Source: Glutamicibacter ardleyensis (GTDB lineage: Bacteria > Actinomycetota > Actinomycetes > Actinomycetales > Micrococcaceae). Taken from it: a stretch of 64,000 nucleotides of DNA. Location of the stretch: NCBI RefSeq assembly GCF_014644555.1, contig NZ_BMKX01000001.1, forward strand, positions 830,640-894,639, given 5' to 3'. Every line of letters starts with the position of its first letter. Position 1 is the first letter of the stretch. The position numbers and the translations under genes were made by a program. This document shows positions 1 through 8,178 of this stretch, piece by piece. The notes below the pieces were generated by a model. The model had not been told where the DNA came from. It saw only the letters and a list, made by a program, of their open reading frames with translations, and did no database searches.

Positions 1-333
1 ATGCGCCAGATGTTGGTAGGTGTAGGCGTGCGCGGCAGTATCCGAGGAGGGAGCGCGGGTTCCGTCGATGAGCTCCCCATCCAGCGTGCAGACCACCATG
101 GATTCGGCAGTCAATTCCTCATAGGCAACGCCGGAAGGTTTGATGACAAATACATCGGCGCTGCCGTCGGCAACCTCTGGGTTTCGTACGCGTTGCGAGA
201 CGTTTCCGGCAGTCCACACCACCAGCTCATAACGTGGCAACTGCGCGTGCAGTTGCGCGACGAGTTCGCGCGCTTGCGCGATTTCTTGGCGCATTGCTTC
301 TGAGTATTTGGCTAATCCTTGAGCATCGCTCAT
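1..333 (-). CDS. araD: L-ribulose-5-phosphate 4-epimerase, N-terminal part
   Basis: Interconverts L-ribulose 5-phosphate and D-xylulose 5-phosphate, the last step of bacterial L-arabinose breakdown in the cytoplasm. The 111 visible residues carry the class II aldolase/epimerase signatures: WTAGNVSQR, then FVIKPSGVAYEEL, then a LDG turn and PSSDTAAHAYTY, which are the phosphate- and substrate-binding segments of AraD. The ATG at 331-333 follows an AAGGAG ribosome binding site 8 bases upstream. The gene lies about 30 bases behind araB on the same strand, as in araBAD operons, and runs off the left edge of the window, so its metal-binding histidines and C-terminus are not visible. Confidence 0.9.
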   Translation of the reverse strand, partial: MSDAQGLAKYSEAMRQEIAQARELVAQLHAQLPRYELVVWTAGNVSQRVRNPEVADGSADVFVIKPSGVAYEELTAESMVVCTLDGELIDGTRAPSSDTAAHAYTYQHLAH

Positions 334-366
334 CTGAGAACTCCTTGGTGCCGAGGTGGACATGTT

Positions 367-1980
367 TTAGATCGCTTTAATCGCGGCGTGTTCAATGGCC
401 AGCCCCGCCCGGTAACTGTTCAGGTAGTCTGCGTAACCGGCCACGTCCTGCGGCAGTGGTGAAACCTCGTCTAGCTGCGCGTCCGCGAATACCTGCGAAT
501 TCAGATATTCGGCGAGGCTCACCGTTGGATTAGTGCCGACATAGTGACGATATGCGGCCAGCACGGCGATCCCCCAGGGCCCACCGTGTTGTGCCGTGCT
601 TCCAACGGAAACCGGCACGTTAAGTGCCGCGGCGAGGAGTCGTTGGGCGGCTTGTGCGGTGCGGAAAATGCCACCGTGGGCGAACATTTTCTGAATTTTG
701 ACACCCTCTGAGCCAAGAATCTCCATCCCCACGCTTAAGGTCGCAAACATCGAATACACCTGGGTTCGCATGAAGTTTGCAAGATTTAGGGTTGAGTCGG
801 GGGTACGCACTAGCAGTGGCCGGCCCTCGGCTAATCCGGTGACCGGTTCTCCGGAGAGGTAGTTGTAGGCAACGAGTCCTCCCCCGTCCACTGCACCGTC
901 TAGCGCCGAGGTCAAAAGCGCCTGGTACACCTCATCGTCGGAGGCCTGTTGACCCAGCGCGGATGCGAATTGTCCGAAGACCGAGGCCCAGCTCGCCAGT
1001 TCACTGGCCCCGTTATTGCAGTGCACCATGGCTACCGGGTCCCCGGTAGGGGTGGTGACGATGTCAATTTCGGGGTGAACTTCGCGTAGCGCAGCGTCGA
1101 GGACCACCATTGAGAAGATCGACGTTCCGACCGAGACGTTTGCGGTGTGTGGGGCGACCGAGTTGGTTGCCACCATTCCGGTTCCAGCGTCTCCTTCCGG
1201 AGGACAGCACTGCGCTCCGGGTTGCAGTTGCCCGCTTGGGTCAAGCAGCAGCGCACCCTGCGCAGTCAGGCTCCCGGCGTCGGCGCCGGCAGGCAATACT
1301 TCAGGCAGCAGCTCGCCCAGCGTGCCAGTGGCACCTAAACTCTGGGCTAGCGAATCAAAGGTTGCTAAGAATTTGGTGTCATAACCAAGAACAGAACTGT
1401 CCAGCGGGAACATGCCCGAGGCGTCTCCGGCACCTAATACTCGGCGCCCAGTGAGCTGCTGATGAACAAAACCAGCCAAGGTATTGAGGCTGGCTACTTG
1501 GGCGGCATGTTCCTCATTGTCCAACAGCGCCTGGTAATAGTGGGCTACGGACCAGCGCTGAGGGACGTTGAACTCGAAAGCCTTGCTCAGCTCTTCGGCG
1601 GCCCGTTCGGTGGAGGTATTGCGCCAGGTCCGGAATGGGACAAGCAACTGGCCTGCATCATCAAAGGCGAGATAGCCGTGCATCATGGCCGAAATGCCAA
1701 TGGCGGCAAAGTTGCTGGGGCGCACCGAATATTGCTGTTCGCATTCGTTGACCAGATCGGCGAAGCACTCCTGCAAACCGGCAACGATAGCTTCGCGTGA
1801 ATAGGTCCAGCGGCGGTCCACGAACTGGTTTTCCCACGCGTGGTGTCCACTGGCCAGCTGTTCGTGGTTGGATCCGATGAGGCTCGCCTTGATATTCGTC
1901 GAGCCGAACTCGATGCCGAGCACCGCACGTCCCGAACCGATCACCTCGGACGCGGACATACCTATGTGCTGACCAGTCAT
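367..1980 (-). CDS. araB: FGGY-family sugar kinase, probable L-ribulokinase
   Basis: Cytoplasmic ATP-dependent sugar kinase of about 537 residues. The N-terminal phosphate-1 loop is GIEFGSTNIK (about residues 22-31), the second phosphate motif is VSVGTSIFSM, and the C-terminal adenosine motif is HGGIFRTAQAA. The family includes xylulokinase and ribulokinase; sequence alone does not separate them with certainty, but araD directly downstream and a LacI-type regulator upstream favour L-ribulokinase. The start is placed at the ATG at 1978-1980, which has a GGAG box about 6 bases ahead. A longer reading from GTG at 2079 would begin almost inside the operator and has no convincing ribosome binding site. 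Confidence 0.82.
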   Translation of the reverse strand: MTGQHIGMSASEVIGSGRAVLGIEFGSTNIKASLIGSNHEQLASGHHAWENQFVDRRWTYSREAIVAGLQECFADLVNECEQQYSVRPSNFAAIGISAMMHGYLAFDDAGQLLVPFRTWRNTSTERAAEELSKAFEFNVPQRWSVAHYYQALLDNEEHAAQVASLNTLAGFVHQQLTGRRVLGAGDASGMFPLDSSVLGYDTKFLATFDSLAQSLGATGTLGELLPEVLPAGADAGSLTAQGALLLDPSGQLQPGAQCCPPEGDAGTGMVATNSVAPHTANVSVGTSIFSMVVLDAALREVHPEIDIVTTPTGDPVAMVHCNNGASELASWASVFGQFASALGQQASDDEVYQALLTSALDGAVDGGGLVAYNYLSGEPVTGLAEGRPLLVRTPDSTLNLANFMRTQVYSMFATLSVGMEILGSEGVKIQKMFAHGGIFRTAQAAQRLLAAALNVPVSVGSTAQHGGPWGIAVLAAYRHYVGTNPTVSLAEYLNSQVFADAQLDEVSPLPQDVAGYADYLNSYRAGLAIEHAAIKAI

Positions 1981-2083
1981 GGCTTCTCCGTCCTGCACCC
2001 GCATGCGGGTGGCGCTTAATGTCTTCGCGATCCGCTGCGCGTGCGGGCGTGGAGTCCTACGGCTAAGCGGAACGCTCACATAA

Positions 2084-2097
2084 TGTTAGCGCTAACA
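2084..2097. promoter_or_regulatory. LacI-type operator ahead of araB
   Basis: A 14-base perfect palindrome, TGTTAGCGCTAACA, with the central CG typical of LacI/GalR operators. It lies between the end of the LacI-type gene and araB, about 100 bases upstream of the chosen araB start, so it most likely controls araBD in response to arabinose through the adjacent regulator. Confidence 0.75.
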
Positions 2098-2151
2098 AAA
2101 TGCGATGCGCAACACATGAAGAAGTTTCAGCTACCCGCTATGGCGCAGAGC

Positions 2152-3228
2152 TCAGCTCCGCGCAGGTGGCGCAGTGCTTGCTCGCACAATCATTGTCGGT
2201 GCGATCATCCGTGGACCAGACGACGCCGGATCATCATTGAGCAACTCGGCGAGCGCTGCACGTCCCACGTCGCCAAAGGGCTGGCGCACCGTGGTCAGCT
2301 TCGGAATATAGAACTCGGCAATCTGTAAATCATCGAAGCCCACTACCGACACGTCTTCGGGAACCGATACCCCAGCTTCCCAAAAGGCCCGCAATAACCC
2401 GATGGCCAGATAATCATTGGAGGCAAAAACCGCGGTAATCTCTCCGGCCTTCACCCGTGGCGCAAGACTCACCCCCGCGTCGTAACCACTCGGGGCCAGC
2501 CAGGACTCGGCGGGAAATTCGACCGCGTCATAGCCCGCGGCCGCCATGGTCTCAGCCCATCCAACCTTGCGCTCGGTCGCGTCGAACCACCCGGTAGGTC
2601 CCGAAACGTGCACGATTTTTTGGTGTCCTAGCGAAATTAAGTGCTCGGTGGCCTGCCGCGCCCCATCGCGTTGATCAACAAACACGTAGTGCACCGGATC
2701 ATTCTCCGGAACGTTCGTACGGGCGGCCACCACGACCACTGGCACCTTCAGCTTCAGTTCATCGATGGCCTCGGTGACCTGATCATGCGGGGCGACTACC
2801 ACCACGCCGTCCACACTCTGGTCGGTGAGATGGTTCAGCGCGGTGACCGCGGCACCAATGTCATAACTGTCCATGGAGGTCACCGTGACGAAATACCCTT
2901 GGGCTCGAGCCGCCGCTTCCACCGCAAGCACGGTGGACTGCGGTCCGAAGAACTCGCTGCCAATGGTCAAGATGCCGATGGTGCGCGTTTGCGCCGTGGC
3001 CAGGGCCCGGGCGGCGAGATTCCTCCGGTATCCGAGCTCTTTAATTGCCTCCAAAACCCGTACCCGGGTGCCTTCGCGGACGTTCGGATGATCATTCAGA
3101 ACCCGGGACACAGTTTGGTGGGAGACCCCGGCGACTGCTGCCACGTCCGCCATCGATGGCGGCCGGCTGGAAGAGCTCTCGGCGTCAGTCTGGTAAGTAT
3201 TCACATTCGTCATTATTGCAAACCCCAC
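2152..3228 (-). CDS. LacI-family transcriptional regulator, probable arabinose regulator
   Basis: A 358-residue DNA-binding repressor. The N-terminal helix-turn-helix reads MADVAAVAGVSHQTVSRVLN (about residues 26-45) followed by the hinge region LAARALATAQTRTIGIL. The rest is a periplasmic-binding-protein-like ligand domain (VDGVVVVAPH, FASNDYLAIGLLRAF, VSVVGFDD). It is the first gene of the minus-strand group regulator-araB-araD. The GTG at 3228 has a GGAGGGG box just ahead; an ATG five codons later is also possible. Neighbouring araB and araD and the operator between them suggest an arabinose-responsive repressor. The ligand itself cannot be read from the sequence. Confidence 0.85.
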   Translation of the reverse strand: MGFAIMTNVNTYQTDAESSSSRPPSMADVAAVAGVSHQTVSRVLNDHPNVREGTRVRVLEAIKELGYRRNLAARALATAQTRTIGILTIGSEFFGPQSTVLAVEAAARAQGYFVTVTSMDSYDIGAAVTALNHLTDQSVDGVVVVAPHDQVTEAIDELKLKVPVVVVAARTNVPENDPVHYVFVDQRDGARQATEHLISLGHQKIVHVSGPTGWFDATERKVGWAETMAAAGYDAVEFPAESWLAPSGYDAGVSLAPRVKAGEITAVFASNDYLAIGLLRAFWEAGVSVPEDVSVVGFDDLQIAEFYIPKLTTVRQPFGDVGRAALAELLNDDPASSGPRMIAPTMIVRASTAPPARS

Positions 3229-3293
3229 GAGCCCCTCCGACTATAAATTCCCATATTGCTCACATATAGGGTTTTCGCTGTCTGAGGACACAA

Positions 3294-3329
3294 CAAGGTG
3301 CCCGCAGATATCCGTCTGCGGGCACCTTG
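3294..3329. terminator. Hairpin terminator after the purine permease gene
   Basis: A 15-base-pair perfect stem (CAAGGTGCCCGCAGA and its complement) around a 6-base loop. It lies between the 3' end of the permease gene and the promoter of the LacI gene, both on the minus strand, so it should separate the urate cluster from the arabinose operon. There is no strong T-run on the minus strand. Confidence 0.7.
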
Positions 3330-3384
3330 CCGAAATTGGTATTTTCAGCCTTGTTCATCGGGCTTGTAGATAGGATTTTCGCCT

Positions 3385-4920
3385 CTAGTGCTCCGGTGTT
3401 TTGGCGACTTTGGGTACCGGCATCTGTATGGCTCCAGTCTGAATCTGCTCGAATTCTTCGGGAGTCACCACGGGAATTTCATAGCCTTCCCTATCGATGA
3501 GCTTGCCACCTTCGAAGTGATCACCCTCGATCAGTCCGCAGACCTCTTCGCGCTTCACCAAACGCGGCGGGGCGGCGGAGAAGACCGAGGAGTTTTTGGT
3601 ATTTCCCAGCTTGAACTCGTTGAACAGCAAGTTCAGCAATACCGCCATGATGGCCGCCGAGGAGATCCCCGAGTGGAAGATCGTTTCAAACCAGCTTGGG
3701 AAATTTGCATAGAAGTCAGGCTTGACGATGGGAATGCAACCGAAGGAGATGGACGCGGCCACAATCACCAGGTTCATTCCGTCATATTTGATCTTCGACA
3801 GCGTACGGATTCCCGAGGCCGCCACGGTTCCGAACAAGACGATTCCAGCACCGCCAAGAACTGGCGTGGGGATCGCCGCGACTACCCGTCCAAGGATTGG
3901 AAGCAGTCCAAGTACCACCAGGATTCCGCCACCGGCAGCCACAACAAAGCGGCTGGTGATCCCGGTGATTGCTACCAGCCCCACGTTCTGCGCAAAGGCA
4001 GACTGGGTGAAGGTATTAAAGATCGGGGCTACCGCCGAAGATGCCATATCTGCGCGCAGCCCGTCGGCGATACGTTTGGAATCCACGCGCGAACCGGCGA
4101 TTTCACCGACCGCAAGAATGTCGGCGGTCGTCTCCGTCAAGATGACCAAGACAACGATGGTCATCGAGATGATTCCGCCGAGTTCAAAGACCGGCATTCC
4201 GAAAGCCAGCGGCTGCGGGAAGGCGAACACCGCACCGGTCCCGACATCGGAGAAGTCGGCCATGCCAAGCAACGCGGCACCGACGGTGCCTAAAACGATC
4301 GCGATCAAGATAGACATTCGCGAGATGGCTGCGTTACCGACCTTGGACAACAGCAAGACAAGCAGCAAAGTACCGGCCGCTAAACCAATATTTGCCAATG
4401 ATCCGTAGTCCTCGGCTTTAGCGTCCCCGCCCATTGCCCAGTTTGCGGCTACCGGGGTTAACGATATGCCAATCATGGTGATCACCACGCCGGTGACCAC
4501 CGGCGGGAAGTACCTGATGACCCGGGCGAAGAACGGGGCAATGAGGAAGCCGATGAGCGCCGCAACCAGCACCGCGCCGAAGACTGCCGGCAACCCTCCA
4601 CCACCATTGACGATGGCGACCATGGTTGCCACGGAGGCGAAGGAGGTGCCCTGAACCAGCGGCAGTTGGGCACCGAAGAAAGGAATGCCGATAGTCTGCA
4701 GGATGGTTGCAAGCCCGCCAATGAATAGGCAGCTGGCTACCAGGAGCCCTACTTCTTCACTGCTCAGACCGGCCGCTCCACCGATGATCAGAGGTGGGGC
4801 GATAATGCCGCCATACATCGTCAATACATGCTGAAGCCCGTAAGCCAACGACTTCCCAATGGGTAATTTAGCGTCTTCCGGGCGTGCTGCTTTGATAGAT
4901 TCGTTGTGTGTAGCGCTCAA
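3385..4920 (-). CDS. NCS2-family xanthine/urate permease
   Basis: A 511-residue inner-membrane nucleobase:cation symporter of the NCS2 (uracil-xanthine permease) family with about 12-14 hydrophobic segments. Visible family marks are LAYGLQHVLTMYGG near the N-terminus and the signature QSAFAQNVGLVAITGITSR in the second half. The TTG start at 4918-4920 follows AGGAGG at a spacing of 6. It is downstream of uricase on the same strand, which points to urate or xanthine as substrate rather than uracil. A hairpin between the two genes may reduce its transcription relative to the enzymes. Confidence 0.88.
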   Translation of the reverse strand: MSATHNESIKAARPEDAKLPIGKSLAYGLQHVLTMYGGIIAPPLIIGGAAGLSSEEVGLLVASCLFIGGLATILQTIGIPFFGAQLPLVQGTSFASVATMVAIVNGGGGLPAVFGAVLVAALIGFLIAPFFARVIRYFPPVVTGVVITMIGISLTPVAANWAMGGDAKAEDYGSLANIGLAAGTLLLVLLLSKVGNAAISRMSILIAIVLGTVGAALLGMADFSDVGTGAVFAFPQPLAFGMPVFELGGIISMTIVVLVILTETTADILAVGEIAGSRVDSKRIADGLRADMASSAVAPIFNTFTQSAFAQNVGLVAITGITSRFVVAAGGGILVVLGLLPILGRVVAAIPTPVLGGAGIVLFGTVAASGIRTLSKIKYDGMNLVIVAASISFGCIPIVKPDFYANFPSWFETIFHSGISSAAIMAVLLNLLFNEFKLGNTKNSSVFSAAPPRLVKREEVCGLIEGDHFEGGKLIDREGYEIPVVTPEEFEQIQTGAIQMPVPKVAKTPEH

Positions 4921-4947
4921 GGCTGACCTCCTACGTCAGTCGCTGCC

Positions 4948-4987
4948 AAAAGGGTGTACCGGTGTACCAGCACTGGCACACCCTTTT
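4948..4987. terminator. Hairpin between uricase and permease genes
   Basis: Ten-base perfect arms AAAAGGGTGT and ACACCCTTTT enclose a smaller inner hairpin. On the minus strand the stem ends in TTTT, as in an intrinsic terminator. It would stop or attenuate transcripts coming from the uricase gene before they reach the permease. Confidence 0.65.
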
Positions 4988-4996
4988 CACGTCGAG

Positions 4997-5920
4997 TTAG
5001 ATAAATGCAGGGATATTAGCCCAGACCGGATGGTTAGCCTCGGTGCCCTCACGGGTGACGGTCGCTTCGATCAGCCCATAGGGACGATCAGCAGCAAAGA
5101 ACACTTCATTCGGGTTGTCCTGCCCAAAAACATCAAGGTCCACCAGGAAGTGATGCTTGTTTGGCAAGGACATCTTGATTTCAGCGATTTCTGGATGTGC
5201 CTCCAGAACCGCTTGACCCATGTTGTACATGCTCTGCTGCAGAGCATAGGAGTGAGTGAGCGCAAACTGCGTCAGCAGCAAGGATCGCACCGACGCGTAC
5301 ACGGCATCAAAATCGATGCCGGCGGACACAGCTTCCGGGGTGTAGCGCCAACGGGCGGTGACATCGGTGGCGAGAATTCGTTCGGTGGTGCCCTTGAGTG
5401 TGGTGTATTTATCCACCGGGAACCCATGGAATTCACTGCCGGTGGACTTCAAAACCGTCAGGTCTTCCAGTCCTGCAACGATACATTTTTCACCATTTTC
5501 GGCAATTTCTAAGACCGCGGTGCGGACCTCGGACTTGTTCTGTGAAAACGCGTGATCATGGTCGTTGATCCGGTCCCAGAAGAATTGTTGTGCGGCCCAG
5601 CGTCCTCCGGTCACCCAATCGAATTTGCTGGTGAAGTGTTCGCCGAGTCGAACCAGAAACTCTTCTGGTGAAGCCACTCCATCACGGGCCAAGCCGTATA
5701 CGGTGTTTTTCTGAGTGTCGGTGGCGACCACATGGGCGTTGTCGCCATCGGTATGGGCGGCGGCGAAGTCTCCGTGCAGTTGACTGGTGACGTTTAGATC
5801 TTGGATCTGATGACGGTCGGTGTCTCGGGTGATCTTCACCAGGTGGACTTCAGCTTTACCGTACTGGTTGCTTCCTAGGACGATTTTGGTTCCGGCTGGG
5901 GCCTTAATTTGTGCGGTCAT
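4997..5920 (-). CDS. Urate oxidase (uricase)
   Basis: Cofactor-free oxidase that converts urate to 5-hydroxyisourate and H2O2. The 307-residue product shows the tandem T-fold uricase pattern: GSNQYGKAEVHLVK at the N-terminus, HTDGDNAHVVATDTQKNTVY carrying the catalytic Thr region, the DHDHAF segment, FHGFPVDKYTTL, and the late motif LPNKHHFLVDL. The ATG at 5918-5920 has a GAGGAAG box that overlaps the end of the HIU hydrolase gene, only 4 bases away, so the two are translationally close. An upstream reading to 5992 would overlap that gene in another frame and is not needed. The next two urate-ring-opening enzymes are immediately upstream in the same transcript. Confidence 0.95.
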   Translation of the reverse strand: MTAQIKAPAGTKIVLGSNQYGKAEVHLVKITRDTDRHQIQDLNVTSQLHGDFAAAHTDGDNAHVVATDTQKNTVYGLARDGVASPEEFLVRLGEHFTSKFDWVTGGRWAAQQFFWDRINDHDHAFSQNKSEVRTAVLEIAENGEKCIVAGLEDLTVLKSTGSEFHGFPVDKYTTLKGTTERILATDVTARWRYTPEAVSAGIDFDAVYASVRSLLLTQFALTHSYALQQSMYNMGQAVLEAHPEIAEIKMSLPNKHHFLVDLDVFGQDNPNEVFFAADRPYGLIEATVTREGTEANHPVWANIPAFI

Positions 5921-5924
5921 GACT

Positions 5925-6281
5925 CTAACTTCCTCGGTACGTGGAATATGCAAACGGGCTGATAAGAAGGGGTACGTGGTAATGCTCGGCAACGTCAGAA
6001 ACGTAAAATTCGATGCTTACCGCGGGGAAGAAAGTTTCCGTTCCCTGCTTCCCGAAATAGTCACCGGTTTCAAAGGAGATCCGGTAGCGGCCTATTTCAA
6101 CCTGAGTCGGTCCAAGATGCTTAATGCGTCCGTCCGCATCGGTGATCTGGGATCCGATTTCTTGCCAGCCGGATGCCGAATTGGCTTCCAGCGTGGCCTT
6201 AACACCAGAGGCAGGCCTCCCGGTCCCGGTGTCGAGAATATGGGTGGTGATGTGACTGCGTTCCGCGGTCTGTTCATCCAT
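5925..6281 (-). CDS. 5-hydroxyisourate hydrolase (transthyretin-like)
   Basis: Hydrolyses 5-hydroxyisourate, the uricase product, to OHCU. The 118 residues have the standard transthyretin-related layout: ITTHILDTGTGRPA at the N-terminus with the active-site His, a central RYRISFETGDYF strand, HYHVPLLISPFAYSTY, and the diagnostic C-terminal tetrapeptide YRGS. The ATG at 6279-6281 is preceded by AAGGAG at 6 bases. It lies between the OHCU decarboxylase and uricase genes on the minus strand, giving a gene order that matches the chemical sequence of the pathway in reverse. Confidence 0.95.
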   Translation of the reverse strand: MDEQTAERSHITTHILDTGTGRPASGVKATLEANSASGWQEIGSQITDADGRIKHLGPTQVEIGRYRISFETGDYFGKQGTETFFPAVSIEFYVSDVAEHYHVPLLISPFAYSTYRGS

Positions 6282-6310
6282 GGAGTACTCCTTAGTTCAA
6301 AGGGGTGGCT

Positions 6311-6805
6311 TTAGTTGCTGATGGCATTTTCTAGCCGTAGCAGCGCAATGGCGCTTAGTTGCTCAGCTACTTCGCGCGCTTCAATGTCATCGGCATTACC
6401 CAAACGGCGTTCGCATTCGCTCAGGATTTCGGCACTGCTTCGGCCGGCGGCACGGATGAGGAATACCCGGTTAAATCGGGCTTCGTAGGCTCGGTTAGCC
6501 GCGGAAAGCTGAGCGGTAATGTCGTCGTTCAGCTGCAGGTCCGCTTGTTCACCACGCGAAAGGTGGGCTTCGGCCGAGTTCCCATCGGCTCGTTCACCGA
6601 TCCTTGGATGGTGGGCCAACGCGGCGGTGGTTTCTGCTTCGTTCAGGGATTGGGCACTTCGATAACCTGTTGCAAGTAATTCATCGTTACTTGAGTAGGG
6701 ACGAGATGCGACGATGTCGTTGATCCAACGCTCCACATCGAGGCATGGGCGCAGAATCGCTGCGGCCTGCCCCTGAGAGAGGTTGTTAAAGTCTTCGAGG
6801 TTCAT
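6311..6805 (-). CDS. 2-oxo-4-hydroxy-4-carboxy-5-ureidoimidazoline decarboxylase
   Basis: Decarboxylates OHCU to S-(+)-allantoin, completing stereospecific urate breakdown. About 164 residues, close to the family length. Visible marks are HPRIGE, with the conserved His, and the later helix ANRAYEARFNRVFLIRAAG, which matches the family motif NxxYxxxFxxxFLIRAxG. Start chosen at ATG 6803-6805 because the longer reading begins with TTG and adds a non-conserved MWCKKRADHP extension; the ribosome binding site is weak in both cases. First gene of the urate operon, so its upstream region should carry the operon promoter. No allantoinase gene is nearby. Confidence 0.92.
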   Translation of the reverse strand: MNLEDFNNLSQGQAAAILRPCLDVERWINDIVASRPYSSNDELLATGYRSAQSLNEAETTAALAHHPRIGERADGNSAEAHLSRGEQADLQLNDDITAQLSAANRAYEARFNRVFLIRAAGRSSAEILSECERRLGNADDIEAREVAEQLSAIALLRLENAISN

Positions 6806-6897
6806 TGGGTGATCAGCTCTTTTCTTACACCACAATCCGGCGGCTGAACACCCTTACCACCGACGACTTATCGGCTTCGACTCGATGTTTTTGGATC

Positions 6898-6915
6898 GTG
6901 GAATCTTCGTTCCAC
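6898..6915. promoter_or_regulatory. Inverted repeat GTGGAA-N6-TTCCAC upstream of the urate operon
   Basis: Six-base inverted half-sites separated by six bases, about 95 bases ahead of the OHCU decarboxylase start. TGGAA/TTCCA half-sites resemble those bound by IclR-type regulators. A second TTCCA-N5-TGGAA site lies at 7080-7094 on the other side of the same intergenic region. No regulator gene of that family is in the window. Confidence 0.5.
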
Positions 6916-7079
6916 TACTGTAATCCAACTCACACCACTCCCGTCAAGTGGTTTTGCAAAGCTATTTTTTGAAGTGTGATTTATTGCCCGGAATTTCGGT
7001 CGGAAGAAGTTTTTAGGCGCAAACCCTTGCCAACACTCCAGCTACCCAGAGATACTGGTTCCGTACAACAAAAACAAAC

Positions 7080-7094
7080 TTCCATATTGTGGAA
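7080..7094. promoter_or_regulatory. Inverted repeat TTCCA-N5-TGGAA ahead of a small ORF
   Basis: Same half-site as at 6898-6915 but in the opposite arrangement and with a 5-base spacer. It ends 27 bases before the ATG of the divergent 60-residue ORF, a position suited to blocking or activating its promoter. The stretch 6806-7121 holds these two sites and otherwise only AT-rich promoter-like sequence. Confidence 0.45.
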
Positions 7095-7121
7095 TGAATA
7101 GATTCAAGAAGGAGGGTCGCC

Positions 7122-7304
7122 ATGACCGCCAACCAGCCGGCCAGCATCAACTACTCACCCAAGGAAGCGCGGGTCCTCAGCGCGACCACAGCACTGCAAA
7201 CGGGAATGTTCCAGCCAATTGAAAACCTAGATCCAGATATGTCCCCACGGCCTCGAATCAACCCTTCCGCGCCAACCTTTTTTGATCGTTTGCTGCGCAG
7301 GTAA
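7122..7304 (+). CDS. Small hypothetical protein, 60 residues
   Basis: I do not recognise this protein. It is supported by a very good ribosome binding site (AAGGAGGG ending 7 bases before ATG), a palindrome in the upstream region and a strong hairpin right after the stop. The product has no signal peptide or membrane segment. It is polar in the first half, proline-rich around residues 40-50, and ends in FFDRLLRR. It is transcribed away from the urate operon and shares its control region, so co-regulation is possible. No function is proposed. Confidence 0.65.
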   Translation: MTANQPASINYSPKEARVLSATTALQTGMFQPIENLDPDMSPRPRINPSAPTFFDRLLRR

Positions 7305-7333
7305 CACCCACCCACCTCGTGGGCCACGAACAG

Positions 7334-7375
7334 CGCAAAGACCATGCTCCGGAGGCGCCGAGCATGGTCTTTGCG
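7334..7375. terminator. Bidirectional hairpin terminator
   Basis: A 16-base-pair perfect stem (CGCAAAGACCATGCTC and complement) with a 10-base loop. It lies between the convergent 60-residue ORF and the TetR gene and can serve both. Confidence 0.8.
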
Positions 7376-7387
7376 TGCTTTAACGGG

Positions 7388-8050
7388 CTAAATGAACGTG
7401 GGATCTACCGTTGTCACCATAAAATCGGCGCGCTGCGTACTTGGAGCAGAAATCATGCCCACGCAGGTATCCAGTAAGAAATAGCCAACCGCCAACCAGT
7501 CAGCCTGCTCAGCACCCTCGTGGATGCGCTGCTCATATTGACTGCTAATCCCAAGCACCAGATGCCCCATGATCCCGGACCGGGCGCGCAGAACTGCCGC
7601 AGGGATCCCCTCCAGCTGTTGGGCGGTACGCAGATTGAGCCGCTCAATATCCTCGCCGTGCAATATCGAATCGGTCAGCAGCCGACCCACCGAGGGAACC
7701 GTGCGGACTTGGAAAAGGAACCTGGCTCGCCAGCTAGGCGCCGGCAGCTGACCCAGGTGCTCAAGCCATGGCAGGATGCGGCAAGCGAGGACCTCGCGAA
7801 GCCCCGCCTCTTCTCCCAGTTCGGCCACCAGCTGCTGCCGCCGCGCATCAATCGGCAGAACCGAGCGTTCGATCAACGCACGCAGCAGGCCATCACGGCT
7901 CCCGAAATGATAGGCAATCGCCGAGTGGTTGGCGGTGCCTGCGTGCTCGGTAATCCGCCTGCTGGATACCGCGTCAATGCCATGGCAGGCATAAAGCTCT
8001 TCGGCGGCGTCAAGCAGGACTTCCCGCGCCCGTTCACTGTGCCCACTCAT
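7388..8050 (-). CDS. TetR-family transcriptional regulator
   Basis: About 220 residues. The N-terminal TetR DNA-binding domain is clear: REVLLDAAEELYACHGIDAV, then the recognition region RRITEHAGTANHSAIAYHFG. This is followed by an all-alpha ligand domain with no identifiable ligand pocket. The ATG at 8048-8050 is preferred over an upstream start because GGGGAA precedes it. It is divergent from a large membrane protein gene, and a perfect 8-4-8 palindrome sits between them, so it most likely represses that gene and itself. Confidence 0.88.
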   Translation of the reverse strand: MSGHSERAREVLLDAAEELYACHGIDAVSSRRITEHAGTANHSAIAYHFGSRDGLLRALIERSVLPIDARRQQLVAELGEEAGLREVLACRILPWLEHLGQLPAPSWRARFLFQVRTVPSVGRLLTDSILHGEDIERLNLRTAQQLEGIPAAVLRARSGIMGHLVLGISSQYEQRIHEGAEQADWLAVGYFLLDTCVGMISAPSTQRADFMVTTVDPTFI

Positions 8051-8125
8051 CAAATTCCCCGGCCTCTCATGGTCCCACCATCGCACGGCGGCTCAATGGT
8101 GATCCTCACCTCGTTCATTATACGT

Positions 8126-8145
8126 TTTACGCCATGTGGCGTAAA
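8126..8145. promoter_or_regulatory. TetR-type operator
   Basis: Perfect inverted repeat TTTACGCC-ATGT-GGCGTAAA in the 128-base gap between the divergent TetR gene and the duplicated membrane protein gene. Symmetry, size and position match a TetR-family operator covering one or both promoters. Confidence 0.75.
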
Positions 8146-8178
8146 TTAGTTGAAAGATAACAACTAATAGTCTGATTC

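Noticed and set aside
3388..4293. Long plus-strand ORF opposite the NCS2 permease
   Set aside because: Shadow of the permease gene: His/Arg/Asp-rich translation, no family match.
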